A program made the translations under genes and the position numbers. From Epichloe hybrida (taxonomy: Eukaryota; Ascomycota; Sordariomycetes; Hypocreales; Clavicipitaceae), in contig JAFEKR010000033.1 in assembly GCA_019022495.1 (NCBI GenBank), forward strand, positions 558,001 through 622,000: a stretch of DNA of 64,000 bases, given 5' to 3'. Below are positions 58,691-64,000 of this stretch, piece after piece (the first letter of the stretch is position 1; each line of letters opens with the position of its first letter). The notes beneath the pieces are model-generated. The model was not told the DNA's origin. It searched no databases and was given only the letters and a program-made list of their open reading frames with translations.

Positions 58691-61165
58691 TATTAGTATC
58701 TCTTTTTTTACTAGTTCTTTAGTAATTACTATTTTCTTTTAAAGCTCTAGTAAAAGTAACCTATTTATTAAGGGTTTACCTTTATAATTAGACTATCTTA
58801 ATAGTGTATTTACTAGGTTACTTTTCCTAGGTTTATACCTAATTATAAAGTAAAAGAGGCAGAGAAATATACACTATCTAGCCTATTTCCTATTTAGCTT
58901 CTATTACTTTATAAAAGTCTATAAGTTATAGTAATCTAATAGGACCTTCACTAGGGTTACTATGCCTTTAATATAGTATTACTAGTGTTTAAATAACTTT
59001 ACTATAGTAAGTAGCTCCTAATTTACTATACTATAATTATATTTAGTATTTATAAACTTCCTTAACTAAAATACTATAGGATACTATTAGCCTTTATTAT
59101 CTTACTAAGATAAGATTCTTACTATTATAAAGACTAAAGCATTTATCTTAATATACACTAGCTAACTTAGGTTATAATAATAGAGAAAAGGCGCCTATTA
59201 AAAGGTATCTTTTAGCTAGTTAAACACTAGCTATTCTCTTTCCCTAAATATAAACTTCCTAGTTTAAATACTATTTTAACTACCTTTTATTAGCGTATAT
59301 AATGGTGCTATAATTCTAGAGTATTAGTAAATAAACCTTTAGTAAAAGTTATAGAATCCTAGGAAAGACTATATATCTTTAAAGCTTATAAGCTCCTTCT
59401 AGTCTTAGATTATATTTACTTTATGTATATTTATTAAAATGCTATTAACTAATAGGATTAACCCTAGGAATTTCACTAATTCCTAGTAAAATAAATACTT
59501 TAAGGGTTTTATATATAACTTTACTAACCTTATATATTCTAAAACTTCCTTAATATATATAATATACTTCTCTTATATTTTTAAGAAAATAAGGATATTA
59601 TCTAAATACACTATATAAATAGTGTTTACTAGCCTATAAAGCGCTTTATAAATATAGCTCTAAAAAGTAACTAGTGTATTAGTTAGCTTAAAGGGCATTA
59701 TAAGGTATTTATAGTATTTATAGTAAGTATAAAATATAGTCTTTTACTTATTACTCTCTTTAATATAAATTTAATAGTAAGTATTCTTAATATTAATCTT
59801 TAAGAAGTAGTAAGCTCCTTAGCACTAGTCTAGGATCTTTAAAATTAAGGGGAGAGTGTAGTAATTCTTTTATATTACTTTATTAAGTCCCTAATAATTT
59901 ACATATAGTTAAAGCATTTTATCCTTCTTTAGCATAAATAGGATAGGCATACCTATAGGGCTCTTAAAGGGTCTTATCTAGCCTTTTTACAGGTTTTTGT
60001 TAATGTATTTATAGAGCTTCTTTAACTTGCTTTAGGAAAGAGGGTAAGTTAGTCTATAAAGGGGCGTGGCCCTAGGTATTAGGTTAATTACGTAATTAGT
60101 CTCCTTTCTTAATAGTAAACTGCTTGCCTTATCCGCTGCGAACATGTCTTTAAACTCATGTAGTTCCTTAGGGATATCTTCAATGGTTTCATACGCTTTT
60201 GCCTCCTATAATAGCATACACAATAGCCTTATTACGCGTTACTTTCGCGAACTTACAGGGAGTTATAAGCAAAAAGGCCGTTTTCTTCTTCTTAAACTAC
60301 TACTCTTAAGAGTATAAATAAAGATATATATATTCTTTAGTAAGTATATATATCCTAATTAAGATAGGGCTTCCCCTTACTCTTAGGTTTTTATCTATAG
60401 TTATATATAGTAACTTAAGGTCCTTTTCTTTCTCTCTTAAGTCTTTAATAGTAATAAGCACTTTATAAACACTATATTAAGGGACTCTAAGGGCCCCTAT
60501 TACCTAGAGGATAAGTACTATAGCCTTAGCCTAATTAAGCTTATAGTTTCTTGTAAATTTAATGCTAATAATATTAAGCTTAGTGTAGCTATCTAGATTT
60601 GCCACTATTTTAATGTCTTTATGCCTATAAATAGTAACTAGTGTATAAAATTAACGCCTAATTAATACCTTAGTGTTTAAGGCAAAGGTAAGGGCCTTTA
60701 CTTTTACCTTAGGAAGTTTCCTTATTTATCTTAGGGATCTTTCCTTAGCTTATTATATTTATTTATAAGGTAATCTAGGCTATTATAGTTATAATATTAC
60801 CTCTTATCCCTAACTTTGCTATTATTTAGGTATATAGCTAGGTCCTTTTCCTAGTCTTTATTCCTTTAATCTCTATATAGCCTATAATCTTAGGGTAAGT
60901 TATTTTTATAATATTAGGGATTCTTATATAATTCCTTATCTCCTAAATATTTAGGCTTTTACTTACTCTTTAGTATAGCCTCCTAAAATTATTATATAAG
61001 TTATATAACCTTCTCTTATGTTTTCCTAGTAATAGAGGCATGTAAGTTAATATAGTCCTATAGCTTAGGGAGTAACTTTATAAAGAATATAAGGGCATAG
61101 GACTTTTTAGGGGCTTTTTCTAGGTATATCTCTAGTAAATCTAGGAAAATACTAAATTTAATAGG

Positions 61166-61690
61166 TGTCATGGTCTAGCCCATAGGGCTAATCGCGGGTG
61201 CCTGCGCCACCATGTGGGTTTGACCCCAATTCCATTGCGCCATAGGCAAAAGAATACGCATTGTACAAGTTATCATTTACTTGTACAATTGACACCTATA
61301 TTGCTAGGTCTAGGCAAAGCCTAGATTATCACATAGGCCCTTTCCCTAGGTGACCTTTCCATTGACCCCTTCTGACCCCTTGTAAGCTAGCAATACCGCG
61401 CATCCCCTAGGGACCCTCTCTTCTATCCCTGTAAGCCTAGGAAGAACCCTGTTATAGCTGCCCTATAGTGCTTGCACGCACGCAGCCGGTTCGAACCTAT
61501 GACCTTAGGTGACTTGTACAAATGTCATGGTCTAGCCCATAGGGCTAATCGCGGGTGCCTGCGCCACCATGTGGGTTTGACCCCAATTCCATTGCGCCAT
61601 AGGCAAAAGAATACGCATTGTACAAGTCATCATTTACTTGTACAATTGACACCTATATTGCTAGGTCTAGGCAAAGCCTAGATCATCACA
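61166..61690. mobile_element. TRIM, 525 bp, inside the Gypsy body, TSD ATAGG
   Basis: Two 168-bp direct repeats (61166-61333 and 61523-61690), TGTCATGG...ATCACA, differ at only two sites that I can see. They enclose 189 bp without coding capacity, and ATAGG flanks the whole (61161-61165 and 61691-61695). The composition is ordinary while the host Gypsy is RIP-saturated, so it is younger or escaped RIP through its small size. A B-box-like GGTTCGAACC lies at about 61488-61497. The frame 61472-61681 is not a gene. Confidence 0.9.
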
Positions 61691-62593
61691 ATAGGGCTTT
61701 AGCCCTTATATTACTTTACGTTCTTAAGCTATATAGCTATTTAGGCATTATAGTTTATAAAGTCCCTAAGTAATATAAGCATCTAGGTCTAGAATTTATC
61801 CTAATTATCCTTTAGATTATCCTAGCTATTAGCTTATTATTTATTAAGGTATTTATCTTATCTTGCCCTATAGTTAGTGTGTATATAGTTAAGTGTAAAG
61901 AGAATCTTTTAGTAATTACATTAGTATTTCTTCTTTACCTTATTAAAGGTATAGTTTAGGTTATTTATCTATATCTTATGCCTCTAGGGGTTTATAGGGT
62001 ATTAAAGCTTAGTAATATTTTTAACTCTAACCTCTTAGCTACTATTACTTAAGGAAAGGCTAGCTCTTTACTTACTTTTCCCTTATACTTCCCCTAAGTT
62101 ACCTCTAATAAGGTTAATAAGCTCTTATTTTTATTCTTATAATCTTTAGAGTTTTTCTAGCTAAGTAATTTACTCTAGTGTTACTATAGCTTTACTATAA
62201 GGGGTAAGGGTCTTATAATAAGCATGGTTTTATTAGTATATAATATATCTTTACCTATAGTATTACCCTTATTTACTTAGGTATAACTCTTATCTATTAG
62301 GGTTAGGTTATTATCTAATATTACTCTAGTAAATTAGGTGGTTCTCCCCCCTATATTACTCTTAGGTAGCTAGTGGGAGAAGCTTTAGAATTATAAGAAT
62401 AATAGTAGCTAGGCAAGAGGTATAGGGGCTCTAGTATATTAACTAAAGCTTACTAGGTCTAAGTGTATTATACGTGTAAGTCACTAGCTTATAGCTAGTG
62501 GCTTGCTAGCGTTACGTGGACTTAGCCCTAGGGCGTGGCCTGTCTGTGAGGTGCGCTAGTGTACCTGTGTTGTGAGTGGGGCCTCACACCTTC

Positions 62594-64000
62594 TTTTCCT
62601 AATTTTCGACCCTTCTAACCTGCCTAGCTTAAACCGATTTAATACCCTAGTTTTGCTTAGCTATTCGTTAGGGAGGTAAGCAGCTAGACCTTTGACTTTA
62701 ACCTTAATAAATTAGATCTTTTATGATTAGACCTTTAACTTAACCTTTATTAGCTAGGTCTGTCATTAAAGATTAATTAATCTGACTGTCTAACGAGGCC
62801 TCTGACTATTAAAGACCTCTCTAACTAACGATTTCTCTGATGATTGACGAGGAATCTAACTATTAGAAGGTCTTCTAAAGAGGTCTCTGACCGCTAACAA
62901 GGCCCTCTGTTATGGATTGATTAGTTAATTAATCAGACCCTCGGTTACTTGACCTCTGACCGTTAGGCTAGATTAATCACTAATAATCCCTCTAACTGTC
63001 TAACGAGACCTCTGACCGGTGAAGATCCCTCTGATTAACGATTCCTCTGACTTTTAAAGGGGAATTTAATGTATAGAAGGTCTTCTAAACAGGTCTCTGA
63101 CCGATGACAAGGGCTTCTGTTATTAGACTAATTAATCTGACTGTCTGACAAGGCCTCTAACTCTTAAAGACCTCTCTAACAGATAATTCCTCTAACTTTT
63201 AAAGAGAAATCCAATGTATAGAAGGTTTTCTAATAAGGTCTCTAACCGCTAATAAAAGCTTCCGTCATTAGACTAATTAATCTAACTGTCTAACAAGGCC
63301 TCTAACTGTTAAAGACCTCTCTAACCAATGATTTCTCTGATAATTGAAGAGGAATCTAACCGATAGAAGGTCTTCTAACGAGGTCTTCGCCCGCTGACGA
63401 CCCCTCTGGTCGTTGAAGATCCCTCTGACCGACGATTCCTCTGACGATTGACGAGGAATCTGATGTACAGAAGGTCTTCTAACAAGGTCTCCGACCGCTA
63501 ACGAAAGCTTCCGTCGTTAGACTAATTAATCCGACCGTTTAATAAGGCCTCTAACCGTTAAAGACCTCTCTAACAGACAATTCCTCTGACTTTTAAAGAG
63601 AAATCTAATGTACAGAAGGTCTTCTAATAAGGTCTCTAACCGCTAATAAAAGCTTCTATTATTAGACTAATTAATCTAACTGTCTAACGAGGCCTCTAAC
63701 CATTAAAGACCTCTCTAACCGATGATTTCTCTGACGATTGAAGAGGAATCTAACCGATAGAAGGTCTTCTGACAAGGTCTTCGCCCGCTGACAACCCCTC
63801 TGGCCGTTGAAGATCCCTCTGACTGACAATTCCTTTGACAATTGACGAGGAATCTAATGTACAGAAGGTCTTCTAACGAGGTCTCTGACCGCTAACGAAA
63901 GCTTCCGTTATTAGACTAATTAATCTAACTGTCTGACAAGGCCTCTGACTATTAAAGACCTCTCTGACTAATAATTCCTCTAATAATTGTCAAGGAATCT
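62594..64000 (+). repeat. Higher-order tandem repeat, 394-bp period
   Basis: The 12-mer AGAAGGTCTTCT and its flanks recur at 62865, 63075, 63220, 63365, 63469, 63614, 63759 and 63863. Spacings are 210, 145, 145, 104, 145, 145 and 104. The order 145-145-104 repeats, giving a 394-bp higher-order unit present at least twice and running off the window. Monomers resemble the 103-bp units at 21.0-21.35 kb. The region is internal to the 454-LTR element. Confidence 0.88.

Larger units (their letters stand above)
55520..62391 (-). pseudogene. Gypsy gag-pol remnant
   Basis: Reading leftwards, gag would lie between about 62300 and 60900 and is cut by the TRIM at 61166-61690. Reverse transcriptase is clear at about 60030-59590: WIRPFKSPIGMPILF-like sequence, then LYVNY.GLNKVI.KNYYTLPL, and YLDNILIFLK for YLDDILIF (about 59612-59580). 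RNase H and integrase should follow between about 59400 and 56800; I place them by order only. A coding minisatellite lies at 58488-58690. Stops are RIP-type TAG/TAA throughout, and the catalytic second Asp is changed to Asn. Not functional. Confidence 0.82.
53526..62588 (-). mobile_element. Ty3/Gypsy retrotransposon, RIP-degraded, TSD CCTTC
   Basis: The left LTR is 53526-53710 plus 55498-55509 (197 bp once the nested element is removed). The right LTR is 62392-62588 (197 bp). Both run TGTGAG...CTCACA in the unaltered reading. The element is flanked by CCTTC (53521-53525 and 62589-62593). A purine tract (AGGGGGG on the minus strand, about 55513-55520) adjoins the left LTR, so the element reads right to left. 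Without the hAT-type and TRIM insertions it is about 6.7 kb. Confidence 0.92.
52627..64000 (+). mobile_element. Long 454-LTR-family element, split by a Gypsy insertion, right end outside
   Basis: The 5' LTR (52627-53093, 467 bp, slightly longer through a GTTAGTATC-type repeat) begins TGTGTGGCTAG, with ATAT before it. Internal sequence begins ACTAGTGGAGAAAC at 53094, as in the element at 20312-22430. It runs to 53525, is broken by the Gypsy element 53526-62588, and resumes at 62589. No coding frame is seen. The internal part is longer than in the 2.1-kb copy because its tandem repeats are expanded. The 3' LTR lies beyond the window. Confidence 0.8.

Noticed and set aside
61480..61500. Possible tRNA T-arm at GGTTCGAACC
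   Set aside because: The decamer is a palindrome but the flanking bases do not make a T stem or a full tRNA.

Overview
The window looks like part of a filamentous ascomycete (Pezizomycotina, probably Sordariomycetes) chromosome. The evidence is short introns with GTRAGT donors, CTAAC-type branch sites and TAG/CAG acceptors, a Zn(II)2Cys6 regulator, a fungal FAD monooxygenase relic, and a two-compartment base composition. Gene-bearing islands of ordinary composition (1-2.3 kb and 24.6-28.1 kb) are set in very AT-rich DNA. In that DNA CpA/TpG has largely become TpA and old reading frames are broken mainly by TAG/TAA. This is the signature of repeat-induced point mutation (RIP) on transposons.

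Island 1 (1-2.3 kb) holds one minus-strand gene of three exons for an uncharacterised fungal protein that runs off the left edge. Island 2 (24.6-28.1 kb) holds an intact Zn2Cys6 transcription factor (25023-26063, +). It is convergent with a decayed flavin monooxygenase (27994 to about 26090, -).

The rest is a layered transposon bed in which many insertions can be delimited to the base by target-site duplications (TSDs). From 2.3 to 15 kb: a solo LTR (TSD CCCTG), a MITE (8-bp TSD ATATGTAC), a short LTR element, an 8.1-kb TIR element with a 10-bp TSD, and a 1.8-kb TIR element. From 15 to 24.5 kb: a TRIM-like element, several copies of a hAT-type non-autonomous family (TIR CAGAGTATTG), and a 454-bp LTR family with 4-bp TSDs, including a complete 2.1-kb non-coding element. 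From 28 to 45 kb: a solo LTR beside the gene island, a full Copia element (29445-36597) whose gag-pol lies in one frame broken apparently only by RIP stops, and a second Copia element peppered with solo LTRs. From 45 to 53 kb: a hAT transposase relic split by a LINE-like insertion (15-bp TSD) and by an antisense Copia solo LTR. From 52.6 kb to the right edge: a long 454-LTR element whose internal tandem repeats are split by a Gypsy element (TSD CCTTC). That Gypsy carries a hAT-type insertion in its left LTR and a 525-bp TRIM in its body.

Apart from the two islands I see no functional protein gene, no convincing tRNA, rRNA or CRISPR array, and no telomere repeat. Family assignments rest on reading motifs and on knowledge of the families. 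No search was run.
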